Source of the DNA: Cristatella mucedo
Lineage: Eukaryota > Bryozoa > Phylactolaemata > Cristatellidae
Reading direction: 5' to 3'
Assembly (NCBI GenBank): GCA_009760855.2
Contig: WPIO01000065.1
Span: forward strand, 1,645,001-1,709,000
Length of the DNA: 64,000 bases
Shown here: piece by piece, positions 25,036-36,880 of the stretch
How positions within the stretch are numbered: position 1 is the stretch's first letter
Layout: every line of letters starts with the position of its first letter
Made by a program: the position numbers and the translations under genes
The notes under the pieces: generated by a model
Databases searched by the model: none
What the model was told of the DNA's origin: nothing
The model's input: the letters and a program-made list of their open reading frames with translations, nothing else

Positions 25036-26302
25036 CTTTCTTGATCTCGAGTAGTCAGTACAATTTGGTGTCGTAGGATCATATAGTCTGTAGTAAATAA
25101 GAGTGCCCCTGCACGGTATTTCGTGTCCTTTGTTTTACGAACAGTGTATCACTTTTGATTTTGGGATCTAGAGAGGTAGGAAATAAAGCCGTAAAGTAGC
25201 TACTGCTGATCGTTTTTTGATCAGAATGGCCCGTTTTTGAAAAGGAACTTGGTAATCCTGTTATGGGTGAGGCATTTCTGTGATGGTCTTTGGCAGGGCA
25301 GTGTATCGTAGGCTACTCGGATTGGCTACTGTATGTAGATGTAGCAGTTTTTTAGTATTATCCTAGGCATCTCACAGATGCTAGATTTTCCAAACTCGAG
25401 CAATACATATGGTACCTAAAGGAACAGAGTCCGGCTGATGGCGATTTGTTTCAAAACAAGTAGTTTTATTTTTTCTATTACTGCAGTATCATTACAATCG
25501 GGCCAGTTGTGATTAACTAGGCTTTTTGCTGGATACTCATGAGTCCCTGACAGTTGATTAGTTCTGGAAGACAAATGGTCGCAATCAATCTTCGACAGTG
25601 GCAGTATATGGCAGGGCAGGGAGTCATCGGATGCCCAGCGACCTCGACCTAGCGACCTTGCTCATGTTTGTAGAACTGCTGCCCAATGAAACTCTACCTC
25701 TGCAGCATGGCTACCTTGCCGGCATTATATGGATATTGGACTTAGCAGTGTGACTCTTGATGGCATGGCCTCATGCTAGCTGCACACTCTTATTCAGCCA
25801 CTGGTGGCTCTTTGCTCTGTCTCTCGTGCTCTGGAGAATTTGCCTGCTTGCTATTGGCACACTCTGGAATACGAAAAGCCTAGTAGCAGCTGCTCAGAGC
25901 AGAAATGACGTCTCTTCTTGCGACTGCCTTGTGATCGGCGAAGTGACCATGCAGGCTCTCATGGCCTACGTAAACGTACTTCAAAAGGTTGCTACCTAAT
26001 TTGGATTTTTTCTATCAGAACTGACATGTTGAACCTGTTTGCTGGCTGTGCCGCATATTATAAAGCAGTCCTTCGTAGAGCATTCCAGCCGCTAGATACC
26101 ATTAACTGGTGCCCAGGCACCATGCCGATCGCATGCACACGCACGCATGCAGCTTACACGGCCATGTATACACTCGCTCGAAGATGACAGTAAGGCCTGC
26201 AGTGAGGCAAATGCCTGCTTTGCAGCCTGCTTCCCCCCTCCAGCCGAGTTTCCTGGCCTACTCCGATTGCTGAGCCCAAGTCTTGCGTTTCGAACGTTGC
26301 AG

Positions 26303-27176
26303 GCGAGCGAGTATAGTGTGCCCTCTCTGCCTCGACACGCCGCTAAAAGCGCCATGCCTCAGCCGGAGCAGATGCCTCTCATGCCGCTCGTTCAGTCGCC
26401 GTGGCGCCGGCCTCATCCCTACGGCCGGCATCTGGTGGCGGAGCTGGACTACACGCGGCCGTCGGGTCCGATCGCAGTGCTGCCGCCAATGGCTCCTCCG
26501 CCCAGCTCGCCGGCACCTTACCGGCTGCCGCCCAGCGGCGCCGACGAGCTGCCGCTGAGGCTCACCTCGTTCAGCCAGCTGCCTTCGTCGGGCGGCGGCC
26601 CTTCGCGCGGCAGCAGCGGCGGGCCGGCCTCGCCGCTGGTCCGGATGCGGCGGCGACTGCAGCCACCGCTGCTCGTGCCTCGTGGCTTTGCCTTCCCGCC
26701 GCTGCCGCCCAGTCCGCTGACGGTGAGCTGTTCGGAAGAGGACGAAGACGAGGGCGGGCAGGCGGCAGCGGCAGCAGCAGCAGCAGGGTGCTCGGAGGAG
26801 GATCAGACGGACAGCGACGGCGGCTATCGTGACGACGACGAGGAGAGCTTGGCGGCTGCCGGGCGGCTGCAGCTGTCTGCCCAACTTGGCGTGCCGCAGG
26901 AATTCATGTCCTACGAGGACACAACCTGCCGAGCAAGTGCCACCACTGCTGCCATGCCACCGATGGGATGTGCTCCGCTGCCTGTGGCAGCTGCTCGACC
27001 CGAGATCGGTCGGGCACAGGCGTCGGCAGGGCGGGCACCTCTGCCGGCACCCTCGCTCCACGCCTCGTTGGTGGCGCTGACCGTCGTGTGCGTCTTTGCC
27101 GGCTCCGGTCTCACTTTCTGCAACAGCAAGCCAATGGCCAGTGTGGTTTTCTATATTCCCAAGGGCGCCAATATAG
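26303..27176 (+). CDS. Exon: large cytoplasmic region and second membrane span
   Basis: This long exon of 291 codons follows a GTTGCAG acceptor, phase 0 in and phase 1 out at GTATGC. It begins ASEYSVPSLPRHAAKSAM. It continues with Pro/Arg-rich sequence (residues about 25-130), a Ser/Glu/Asp-rich acidic stretch with an alanine run (about 140-190), and then a hydrophobic segment SLVALTVVCVFAGSGLTFC near 27065-27120. This last is a likely second span that returns the chain to the outside. GC content is much higher than in the flanking introns. If the locus is really two genes, this span would act as a type II signal anchor. Confidence 0.8.
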
Positions 27177-27240
27177 GTATGCTGTCGTTGCCAGGCCGCC
27201 GAGCTCAGCAGCGTAGATTTGTTATCGATCCATGGGTGGG

Positions 27241-27241
<1 letters not shown>

Positions 27242-27272
<31 letters not shown>
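27242..27272. repeat. (AGC)n trinucleotide run
   Basis: About ten AGC units lie about 65 bases into the intron after the 26303 exon. Confidence 0.85.
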
Positions 27273-27514
27273 GCCGCAGTAGCCGAGGTCTAAACATGCT
27301 CGTGCCCTCTCTCCTGTCCCTTTGCCTCAGTGAACTTGGTCTTTTTTTTATTCCGATGTGTTTTTCGTGCACACTTGTACGTGATTCAGTGCATGATGCT
27401 AGCAATTACTAGATTCTTACGAGCCATAGATCTTACTAACCGCTGGCCATAGGTGGCTTTATGTTTGCTTTAGCATGCTCACCTAAGCACAATGCCTGTT
27501 TGGTTTTGCATGCT

Positions 27515-27640
27515 TTACACCATGCATATCGCAAGGCCTCGGGTGCTGATTCTCTTGCAGCGAGAGCTGTAAAGTGCCTGTGTAGAGATTAAGCTATCTT
27601 AGGGCGACTTACAAAAGACCCATCGTTATTCTTATTGCTA
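27515..27640 (+). mobile_element. SINE family B/LINE tail fragment
   Basis: It contains GTAAAGTGCCTGTGTAGAG, then AGATTAAGCTATCTTAGG, the tail shared by LINE and SINE copies here. The head is hard to recognise. Confidence 0.5.
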
Positions 27641-28469
27641 TGCCGTGATGGAATCAAAGACCGTGTAGCTGCACTGCTGCCGAGCAGGAAGGATGTACCA
27701 GCGGTTGGTCTTAGGGCATCGAACGACGGCCTATCGTATCCGAGGCAAGTGTCTTAGTGGCTGACCAGTTACTCTACGATCAGCATGACTGAGATTCGCA
27801 CATAATGTCCTGCATGTTCAGCCAGGCGGCCTGGTGGCCACGGATCTGGAGCCTTCGATTAGGCACCGAAGGGTGGGCACCGAAGCCGACGTATTAAAGA
27901 TGCTGCTGGGTGCAATTGACCTGAGAATTGAATTGAATTGAGGTTGATGACTGAGTGGCAGAATCACGGCTTCGAAAGTAACTTTCTCTTTATCGCTGTT
28001 GTGCGTGCAACGTGGCTGCTGCATTGGGACATATACAATTGAAAAAAGCCGGGCACGGCTTGCTGGCTGTAGCTTTACTACTGTTAAGGGGTTGGCCCAA
28101 GCTATTGCCATCGACCTGCAGATGGAGTGTGAAGTTATGCTCTCTGGAGAATGCTTATCAAGATGCTGGCTCTGTGGCTTCTTAAGATGCATCAACCTCG
28201 AGCAAAGCCAGTATGAGTCATGGATGAGACTTACCTAAAGAGCTCACTGGCCGCACGGGCGATGCAGCTTCTTTCGCATGGACTACTTTTGAGCTGGTCA
28301 TGATGCTCTGCTCGTGTGAAACGGGTGGTGCGCTGCTCTTGCACCCGAATCCAGTTTTACCCTGAATAGAAAGAAGCATGTTATCTGAAATCTCGTGCAC
28401 AGCAGTCTTGAAAGACCGATCATGTGTAATTTCTTCTTTAAGGCTCTTCTGTCTGGAGTTCTGCCAAAT

Positions 28470-28580
28470 TGGTTTAGGTGCTCACCTTTGACACGCGAGC
28501 TCGAGCCCTGTGGTGTACGTGAATCGCCTGAATAGAGATTAAGTTCTCTTAGGGCGCTATCCAAATATGAATTATATATG

Positions 28581-28624
<44 letters not shown>

Positions 28625-28690
28625 AGCATACATACGCATACATACACAAACACACACACATATGTATATATATATATATATATATAAAGG
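28470..28690 (+). mobile_element. SINE family B with (AT)n tail
   Basis: GCGAGCTCGAGCCCTGTGG (box-B-like), then AATAGAGATTAAGTTCTCTT, then AT/ATGT microsatellites to 28687. Confidence 0.65.
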
Positions 28691-28867
28691 AACTTGAGGT
28701 GTTATCTCGCCTGACTCTTTAAAGTTGTTTGTTTGCCAGAATCCGGTCTGTCCTCTTTCGTTGATTATGTTTTGCTTAAGCATATCTCCTTAGCTGGTCA
28801 GCAGCTTATTGCCTCGGTGCCATCTGTCAATCGCAGCAGACACTGAGACTACAGTTGTACATTTCAG

Positions 28868-28960
28868 CTGCCATAAAGCTGTTTGCCAATAAAGATCAAC
28901 GACCCTCCTTTGTGGAGAATAGCTGGTATCTGGAGAATAGGGGCCTGTTCCAAGTGTATG
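28868..28960 (+). CDS. Exon: extracellular segment after span 2
   Basis: An ATTTCAG acceptor and a consensus GTAAGT donor enclose 31 residues, phase 1 to phase 1. The peptide runs AAIKLFANKDQRPSFVENSW, then YLENRGLFQVY. It starts the run of symmetrical 1-1 exons that carry the EGF and TNFR modules. No domain is recognised. Confidence 0.75.
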
Positions 28961-29158
28961 GTAAGTATTTAATTGCAGCCTTAATGCCGGCAGCAAGGCC
29001 TTATGTGGCAGTAATGCGCCGACGAAAAAACGCACCAGATTTGGCTGCACGTGGGTGCATCGACGTGTGCCCCGAGGATGCGCCGAGTACCAGTGACGTC
29101 AGCGCAGCCGCACAGCTGCGCTGGTAGCCATTGCAGCTGAGCTGGCTGACACTTGCAG

Positions 29159-29311
29159 ACGTCGCCGATGCCAGTCCGAGCCAGCATAAGCCCTGCTCAG
29201 TCAGGTATGAGTGCTCGTCGGCAAACCTGTCACTCGTTGACTGTGATCTTGGCAGCCAGAAGTGTATATGCATCCGAGGTTACAGCATCAACAACCGAAT
29301 GACATGCGATG
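29159..29311 (+). CDS. Exon: EGF-like module 1
   Basis: Phase 1 to phase 1, from an ACTTGCAG acceptor to a GTGAGT donor. After a short linker (DVADASPSQHKP) come CSVRYECSSANLSLVDCDLG and QKCICIRGYSINNRMTC. The six-cysteine spacing, CxCxxGY core and final Cys are those of an EGF-like domain. The N-L-S sequon may be glycosylated. EGF modules are commonly coded by single 1-1 exons. Confidence 0.85.
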
Positions 29312-29421
29312 GTGAGTCCGCCAGAGGACAAGCGGCTGTGTGCCGAGGCAATGTGCACACTCGCCATGTGGCCATGGGCGCATGCTTCGGCGAGGGAATG
29401 TCGTGTCGTCTCGTGCTGCAG

Positions 29422-29547
29422 ATGTGAACGAGTGCAGCAACGGAGGCGACGACGTTTGTCCGCCGGGCACCAGCTGCAGGAACACGCCGGGCTCCTATGC
29501 CTGCCTGTGCCCTGCAGGACTATACTGGTCCGGCAGCGCTTGTATTG
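29422..29547 (+). CDS. Exon: calcium-binding-type EGF module 2
   Basis: Phase 1 to phase 1, CTGCAG acceptor and GTAATC donor. The peptide starts DVNEC, followed by VCPPGTSCRNTPGSYACLC and PAGLYWSGSACI. D-V-N-E-C and the later C-x-N-T-x-G-S-Y/F are the hallmark of calcium-binding EGF domains. The conserved aromatic after G-S is Tyr. This is the clearest domain assignment in the window. Confidence 0.93.
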
Positions 29548-29651
29548 GTAATCGTCTGCCAAACGCTCGAGCTGGCATTTTTTGGGGTTCAATTTAACGC
29601 GGCAGGACAGGGCACATCGGATGTCGGTGACCGGTGACTACTTTATTGCAG

Positions 29652-29726
29652 CATGCAGCAGCGGTTGTCCTGAGAACCAGTTTGAGGTGAAATCGTGTGC
29701 TCCTACGTCAGATCGTGTATGCTCGG
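29652..29726 (+). CDS. Exon: first half of TNFR-like cysteine repeat
   Basis: TTGCAG acceptor, GTGAGT donor, phase 1 to phase 1. The peptide ACSSGCPENQFEVKSCAPTS ends DRVCS. The C-x(3)-C-P-x-x-x-(F/Y) then S-C and D-x-x-C spacing is that of TNF-receptor cysteine-rich repeats, which continue in the next exon. Confidence 0.85.
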
Positions 29727-29925
29727 GTGAGTGGCATCACTCCACGGGCGCCGCGGTGGCCAGCGCCACCGTAGCTGTTGCTGCAGCTTCGGCTGCCGGG
29801 GGCCATGCTTCGGTTACATCCTGGTCTGCAGCTCCTTGTCCCGGCATCTGTTTTAAGGATGCAATATGGAGGTGGGCAGTGGTATAAATTCTTGTGACCT
29901 GAACTACCTGGGATACTGTAGTTTT

Positions 29926-30150
29926 TATGCTCGCAAAGCCTGATACTCACTCCCGACTGACGTCACAACATCTCATGACTTGATGACATTTAATAAGAAG
30001 TGAAACAGGCTCGTCCTCCTCACAGTATTTGCTGGTTCCGTGTGAATTATCATTTCTGTGCTGACACTGGGCATTGCATCACTAACCAGTTAACATGCTT
30101 ACTTTACTGCATATGTAAAGTGCTTAATACAAATGTCTTATTATCATTGC
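29926..30150 (+). mobile_element. LINE 3' fragment ending at a splice acceptor
   Basis: The segment follows the LINE 3' end seen at 62590 (GCTCGCAAAGCCTGATACTC, TGACATTTAATAAGAAG, then GTAAAGTGC) and ends in ATT-like DNA. The ATTATCATTGCAG that forms the acceptor of the next exon is at its very end. Confidence 0.65.
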
Positions 30151-30152
30151 AG

Positions 30153-30224
30153 CCTGCAGGAAATGCCCGTCGGGAACATATACATTCCGTCCGTGTTCAG
30201 CTAAGCAGGATACCACTTGCATGC
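30153..30224 (+). CDS. Exon: second half of TNFR-like cysteine repeat
   Basis: Phase 1 to phase 1, ATTGCAG acceptor and GTGAGT donor. The 24 residues ACRKCPSGTYTFRPCSAKQD end TTCM. C-x-x-C-P-x-G-(T/Y) and D-T-x-C are the TNFR/NGFR signature. Together with 29652 it gives about one and a half repeats. This is far fewer than a canonical TNF receptor, so ligand binding of that type cannot be inferred. Confidence 0.85.
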
Positions 30225-30254
30225 GTGAGTATGCCTTTCATTGCTATTAGATTC

Positions 30255-30256
<2 letters not shown>

Positions 30257-30312
<56 letters not shown>
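30257..30312. repeat. (GA)n microsatellite
   Basis: A perfect GA run of about 55 bases in the intron, 32 bases past the 30224 donor. Confidence 0.95.
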
Positions 30313-30314
<2 letters not shown>

Positions 30315-30354
30315 GTATATTCTGTTTGTCTAGCTATCGGCGGTAGCGGTCAGT

Positions 30355-30610
30355 AAAATTCGGCTCGAGCCCCATGGCATAATGTGAAGCACCTGAAGAG
30401 AGATTAAATTCTCTTAGGGTGCTATACAGATGAATTATGCTTATATATTTTATGCATAGATAAGAGCATGGGTGGGAGCTGCTAAGCGGGAGAAGCTCAA
30501 TCTGTGCCCCTCAATGCTTTTCTGCCACCTTTCGGTGTCGGTAAAGTGCTTAGACAGAGATTTAGTTTTCTTAGAGAGCTAGACACAAAACATATCTCAT
30601 TATCATTATT
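30355..30610 (+). mobile_element. Two SINE/LINE tail fragments in tandem
   Basis: The first copy reads GGCTCGAGCCCCATGGC, then AGAGATTAAATTCTCTTAGG (30360-30425). The second holds GTAAAGTGCTTAGACAGAG and ends with ATT at 30600-30613. Confidence 0.6.
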
Positions 30611-31474
30611 ATTCCTCAAGTAGGACCGACTGTGAGACTAGAATTCTGCTGCCGATGGTCGGTTTGGCACGTGGTGTGGCTCCGTGATTCGGTGCCTTTG
30701 CTGGCTATTTCCTGACTGTTGCATGGTGACATCGTTCGATTTAAAGGCTTCTGAAAATTTGTTTGAGTTCTTTTTCTATTAGGAATGTGCATTATGTTGT
30801 CACTACCCTGCCGAAATGCGGTCGTGCTGTACAGGCGTGCATGTGCAGGCTGTTCGATGGTCTGCTAATCCTACATGCAAATCAGTTATCCTTCAGTGTT
30901 GAAACTCCTTCAAGGAGGCCACCTTCTGTAGCTCGAGGGACCGCAGCGCCACGACAGGGGCAGTGCACCGCAGAGGGCAGAGGTGCAGACAACGGCAGCA
31001 GTGACAGGTGGTGGTAGCTCGGTTTCTGTCGGATACTTGCCTTGACGTGCGAAGGTGGGCCTCCCCTACATACCCTTGCTGCCCCTTCCCTAGATGCAGC
31101 CGTGCCTTGGAGCAAGAAGTGTTTGGAACTAACTTCATAGTGGTCCCTGCTGTCGTGAGTAGCCGTCGTGCAGCAGCATCAAGTTAAGAATAGAGCGTTG
31201 ATGAGCAACCAGGATTTCGTGCTCACCGACTGACAGATGTTGAGGAAATTGGGTAGGATGGCTCTCTGGCAACCTAAGGAGAGTGGCCATGCTTCAGTGA
31301 TCATTGTCAAACAGCTGCAATAAGTCCAGCTAGCTGGGCTGGAAATCATTAGTCCCAGCTGCTCATTACTGACACTACACTCCATCTCCTGCCACCAACT
31401 GTCACCACCGGTACCATCCTTTATCTGCCAGCACCGGCAGCATTTTGAGCAGGCCGTGCAGAATCTGGTCATAA

Positions 31475-31532
<58 letters not shown>

Positions 31533-31755
31533 CCTCCCTCTTCCTCCCTCTCTGTTTCTCGCCCTCTCTCTGTCTCTCTCCGTCCCTGTCTCTCTCGCTC
31601 GCTTGCTCTCACTCTCCCCTCTCTCTGTCTCTCGCTTGCTCTCTCTTCCCCCCTCTCTCTCACTTGCTCTCAAACGTCTCCTATATTCTTCTCTCCTCCC
31701 TCCATTATCACATTCTCTTCTCTCTTCTCCTCTCTTTTCTCTCTCTCTCTCTGTC

Positions 31756-31788
<33 letters not shown>

Positions 31789-32085
31789 ACCTTCTCTATT
31801 CTCTCTCTCACTTTCTCTGTCACTGCCCCTCTATCTGTGTCTGTCCTTATCTGTGTCTTGGCCTCTCTGTCTGTGTCTGTCTGTCCATCCATCAGTCAAT
31901 CAATCTGTCTGTCTCTATCTCTCGATTTCTCTATCCATCCGTCCGTCCGTCCGTCCATCCATCCCATCTATCCATCCCATCCAATCTATTTATCCATCCA
32001 ATCGATTTATCCACCCAATCTATTGATCCATCTGTTTATCTATATATCTCTCTGTCTATCTCTCTTATCTCTAACCCACCACTCT
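31475..32085. repeat. Long pyrimidine-rich microsatellite field
   Basis: About 600 bases of CT-rich DNA. It starts as perfect (CT)n at 31477-31527, then turns into CTGT, CCGT, CCAT and ATCC-like units towards 32050. It accounts for open frames of 120-240 codons on both strands, which are not genes. The rest of the intron, 32090-35212, shows no exon or element I can support. Confidence 0.95.
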
Positions 32086-35000
32086 CAAGTTAGATGTTGC
32101 ACTTCGGGCAGAAGATAATCAGGCTGGTGACTTTTCATCGACCCTCTACTTTGACATATCCCCTGCCTGCCAATCGAGCATTGCTTATCGAAAATCATGA
32201 GACATCCACAAGGAAACTATAGGTTGCACTCCATGAATTAAAAATATGCACAGTGAAACAACTCGGATTAATGGATTAAACTTATTCAAAAATTCAAGCC
32301 AGCCATGGAATGAGCACAGCTGCCCGATAGAAGCCGAAGTATGCCGTATGCAAACATAGCAGAATGTAAGGAGTGCTAAGTAATTTATAAGAATAGATGC
32401 TGTGTAAAACGTTGTCATACATAACCCATTCGGGTAAGGGTGTTCTGGAACAATGCGCGAAGGTCGAAATGGCATACTGACACTTGGGGTATCTGCCGAC
32501 GTGCAGCACCATAACTTAAAATAAGCAAATGCACAATTCAAGCTTGATCGCATCTGATATAAACTGTCAGCATCTCATGCTTGGGATTCCTTGTGCCTGC
32601 CACTTCGAAGGAAAGTTTCAGGAAATAGGAGAGATTGTACGTGTTTCTGGTTAATTTGCCGAAACATTCATGTCCGAAACCACTGGCTCGAAGCCGCAGG
32701 TCCTACAGTGTTTCTAATGTCAGCCTGTTGTGTGCTGATTGTGATATCTCTGTGGTGGAGAGCCGATGTAAAGGCAACCATTCCGCTAATGTATACTAGA
32801 TTAGTGGCTGCTTTGCACGAATGTCGCATGCTATATCTGCTCTACTGTCTAATTGAGATTAACATACAAAGTAGCATTCCCACGATGGTTGCCTCTGACA
32901 AGTTCAAAGTCTGGCCTCCTCTTAGGCTTAATCATGGCTATGCACCTGCAGGGAGCATCACCTACTGTGTAGGAGGCAGTGTCCTGGTAGCAGCATGCAT
33001 TGCACCAAATCCTTGACTGGGTCGATCTTCTGATCAGATCAGCGTTCTGCTCTGGTCATGCTGTTTGAAAATGATTACACTGATGTGGACAGGAAACCTC
33101 TGCTCTTGCTAATGATGATTCCTGACCGTAGTGAAATTCTGGTGAACTGGCCCCCCACAATACAAAGCCTGTGTGCATGAGGCTTTAACATCACTACACT
33201 TTTGGATGCAAATACGCCGAATACTTCACGTTTTCCCATCTCGTCGCATGCTTACTCGTAGATGCACCAGGTCCATCTGACCTTGGATATTGGAGTTCGT
33301 TTGGACAGCATTAGCTCTGCCGGTGTCAGATCGTGGTGCGATGGGTGGGGGTGCTTCCCAGGGAGTTTCCAAGTGGGAAGTAGCAGCAGCAGCACTTGCT
33401 GCTGGAAGTGTAGAATTCATCAACTGATTATTCTAAAGTCGCAATGAACTGACTGGAGGTTTAGTGGTATGGAGATGGATTGTCGATGTGCTTCTATACT
33501 GAAAATCTAAGGGTGCATCAAATCCTGAATGCATTATCAATTCTATAAGCATTGAAGGTGACACAGCTACGGCATTTGCTTTAGGGTGATGCTATGGTTA
33601 TAAGCTTATTCTGATTTAATATCACTTTTTACAACAAATTGTATCTGCTGGTGTCCGTGTCTTAGTCTCGTGGACAACATAGAAAAAGTAAGTATTCGAG
33701 TTTGCAAGGGCTGTTGCAAAGTTCACGTAAGTATAATGTCTGGAAGAGAACTACCCATCACGAGATCTTACCTTTATGAGACCCCTGGCCAGTATAACTA
33801 CCGTGTGGGAATGTGAAGACCAGAGGCCATAGAGCAATGACAGCATAGCAACAATACTACAAAGCAGCCGTAAGCATTGGCCTCCTTGTAACCACCTTGG
33901 CGTCAACAGCTGCTTTTAGCAACTATTTTGTTCTGTAGCAGTCCTTCGGAAGCATCTGTCTGGATGTGTGCGAGTTGTAACTAGACCGGGCCGAAGATTT
34001 AGATAGTGCGCCGAGCATCATATCACAAACTCTTAGAGAGATTCGTAGGCTGCTAGATGCACGTGGCTTGCAGATAGTATCAACCAGTGTCACTGTTTGA
34101 CCGCAAGCGATTTGAACAGCAGGCTCCCGTGGCTTTACGTCGAGTTACAAATGGAGACTTCTTACGTTATTTTATCTCGTTCACACTATTTTGGAGATGG
34201 TCCTGGAACGGTGGTAGGATATTAGTTGGCACTTGCTATTCGTGTGCTCGTAGTGCATCTCTGCTAATCGTAGGGCTTACTGCCTGCAGCAGATCGTGCA
34301 TTCTTCAAAAGAGAAATGCTCTGTCCTCTGACAAAGACCACTGAGTCGGGGAATAACTGCAGCTCCAAAATGTTGCCACATAATGCCCCAAAGGCGAGGA
34401 AGTGACTTAGAATGCTTCGTCTTCGAATGCTGATGTTTAAACGAGTTTGCAGCCTTTGCATCGCAGCAGCTGGACAGCAGCTGGACCATTTTTGATCACA
34501 GATATATCGCGACCCAACGTGTTCCCGCAGGATCAGCCTGCAAGTCTGATCAGTAAGTTGGCAAATACCTAAGGGGAGCGATTACGCTCTACGAAAGCAC
34601 CGTGAGCCGATGGATTGCACAGCTGTGCGATTTGTGCATGACTGACCATTGCTACATCATTGCCGTTGCCATTGTCTGTTTACTGGGCTTGTCATTTTTG
34701 GCACCTATGTGCTTTGACTTGCTTCGCTTGCAGTGTGTGTGCGTTTTTATCCTTAGCTATGAGCGTCGGGCTGATTTGCTGTGAAAAGCTTACTTTTTTG
34801 CATCGCTCGTCCAGACGTGACGAATGTGCTAACCTCATTGTGCATGTTTAATGCAGCTTTCTAGAAGTTTGCAGCAGGCATTGCTACACGGCTGGATTTT
34901 TGGCTGGTGTGCCGTTAGTAACAGATTGTCCTTTTACCTAAACGCATCTATGTTCATGAAAGCACGTTGGAGCTCCATGATTGCTTTGCTTGTGCGAAGC

Positions 35001-35212
35001 ATTTATCCTACTAACTCGGTTATTCAGCGGTGCAATTGTGGGACCCTACCCCTTCCCCCCCCCCCGGGGCTCAGCGTTCGTCTCGAGAACCACTCGTGTG
35101 ACCCTTTGTGTCACACTTTCAACGAGTTTCATCTGTCACTCTCACAGCCGCATCACATCCTGCTTCACTGCTGCCGGTTTGATTAAATCTGCACGTCTGC
35201 CTCATCGAATAG

Positions 35213-35579
35213 GGGACAAGGTGAAGCTAGTGGCGTCGCCCAACGTTTTTGCCGAGGACCTGCTGCCGACGCCGGCTGCCGCTGCCACCGGCACAGCAGC
35301 AGCAGCTGCCGCAGCTGCAGCGGTGGCAGCTGCTGCTGGGTTCGGCACCCTAGAGCAGACGGTTTACGTCGGCGACAACTCGCAGCGAATGAGCTTCACG
35401 TGGCAGAGGCCGTCAGGCGTGCGAGTCCTCGTCGAGCTGTCCGAGTTTGAACTCGTGCCTCGCTACGAGAGCATCCAGCACTCGACCGACGACAATCAGT
35501 ACCTGCGCCGGCTTCGTGACGACGTCGGCCAGCGGAGCACGTACGAGGCCTACGTTAACGTACTGGAGAATTACTGCAG
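35213..35579 (+). CDS. Exon: extracellular region with alanine run
   Basis: There are 122 codons, entering in phase 1 after CGAATAG and leaving in phase 2 at GTAGGC. It begins DKVKLVASPNVFAEDLLPTP, has an alanine-rich linker (35280-35340), then VYVGDNSQRMSFTWQRPSG, RVLVELSEFELVPRYESI and TYEAYVNVLENYC. The FTW...V-x-V-E-L pattern suggests a beta-sandwich domain. The entry acceptor is pyrimidine-poor, and the exon start is chosen because its phase fits 30224. No family is recognised. Confidence 0.75.
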
Positions 35580-35735
35580 GTAGGCGAGACCAGGGCAGGG
35601 CGGGGCGGGGCCAGGGTGAGCCGCCTCGGTCGGTCGATTTGTTGGAGTGCCGGTTTGAGGTCAGCCGCGTTCCTCCTCGAGCGAGCCTGCGAGCTCTTAA
35701 GAATGATGACGTCAGAAGATCGAGTGGAGGCGCCG

Positions 35736-35861
35736 AAAAGCTCACCTGGAAAAGCTCACCTAGAAAAGCTCACCTAGAAAAGCTCACCTAGAAAAGCTCA
35801 CCTAGAAAAGCTCACCTAGAAAAGCTCACCTAGAAAAGCTCACCTAGAAAAGCTCACCTAG
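35736..35861. repeat. 14-bp minisatellite, nine copies
   Basis: Nine head-to-tail copies of AAAAGCTCACCTAG, exactly 126 bases, all identical apart from one change in the first unit (CTGG). They begin 157 bases past the 35579 donor. Read on the minus strand, each unit contains CTAGGTGAGC, which resembles a splice donor. Confidence 0.97.
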
Positions 35862-35971
35862 CTACTTCGGCCGGTTAGATCGGTCGTTTTGACAGAGCCG
35901 TTACTATAAGGCACGTTGTTGGCCGATATGCACCTCGTGGTTCGTAACGAAATGTGAGCCATGAGCAGAGG

Positions 35972-35972
<1 letters not shown>

Positions 35973-36010
<38 letters not shown>
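35973..36010. repeat. (TA)n microsatellite
   Basis: A perfect TA run in the intron. Confidence 0.95.
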
Positions 36011-36012
<2 letters not shown>

Positions 36013-36407
36013 ATGCACGACAAAACTGACTCTTTGCATGCCTCGGAGACGCTCTTCGTTAATGCAGGGTGTGCGTTTTAACTACCAGAATTGAAAGTGT
36101 GAAAATGAGCACTATGCCGACCACTTCTTAAATCCAGAGGATCGCCAGCATTGTGTTCGCCCTTGGAATATTTACAGAATAGCAGGGTGGGGGACGAATC
36201 CAATGGGGGAATTGGTACTATTGGACGTGGAGCTGGGCCATCTTCAGTAGCAGTACAAACCACCGAGACGCCCTGTTAAGTGCTTTGTCAGCTGTGGTGT
36301 GACTCACCGAATCTCTAGCGACAGCCATTCCATTGGTAGTAATGGAGAACACCGGAACAACCATTGAGGGGATTGCAGCTAGGCAGCCCACTCTAAATCA
36401 AAAGTGT

Positions 36408-36646
<239 letters not shown>

Positions 36647-36880
36647 TTGAGATCTTGAAAGCAAATGCCGTGATGTTGGGTTCGACCGGTAACCTAGACC
36701 TTGACTTCACTACGCTCCAAAATAAATGTGAATGCAAATAATAAAACAAGACACACCGACTGAAACTGCCCAGTGCTCTGATAACTCGTCTGCTCAAAGC
36801 TCTGTACGTGTTCGCAATGCTCTATCTCTTTAGCTTATGAAAATGCTCTCTACGGTAAGTTATGCAACTTTTGTTTCCAG

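Noticed and set aside
26258..27061. Minus-strand frame of 267 codons opposite the 26303 exon
   Set aside because: It is the shadow of a GC-rich coding exon on the plus strand, whose phase agrees with its neighbours.
31179..32118. Open frames of 220-240 codons on both strands
   Set aside because: They are translations of (CT)n and related repeats.
35736..35861. CRISPR-like array
   Set aside because: The 14-bp units are head to tail with no spacers; this is a eukaryotic minisatellite.
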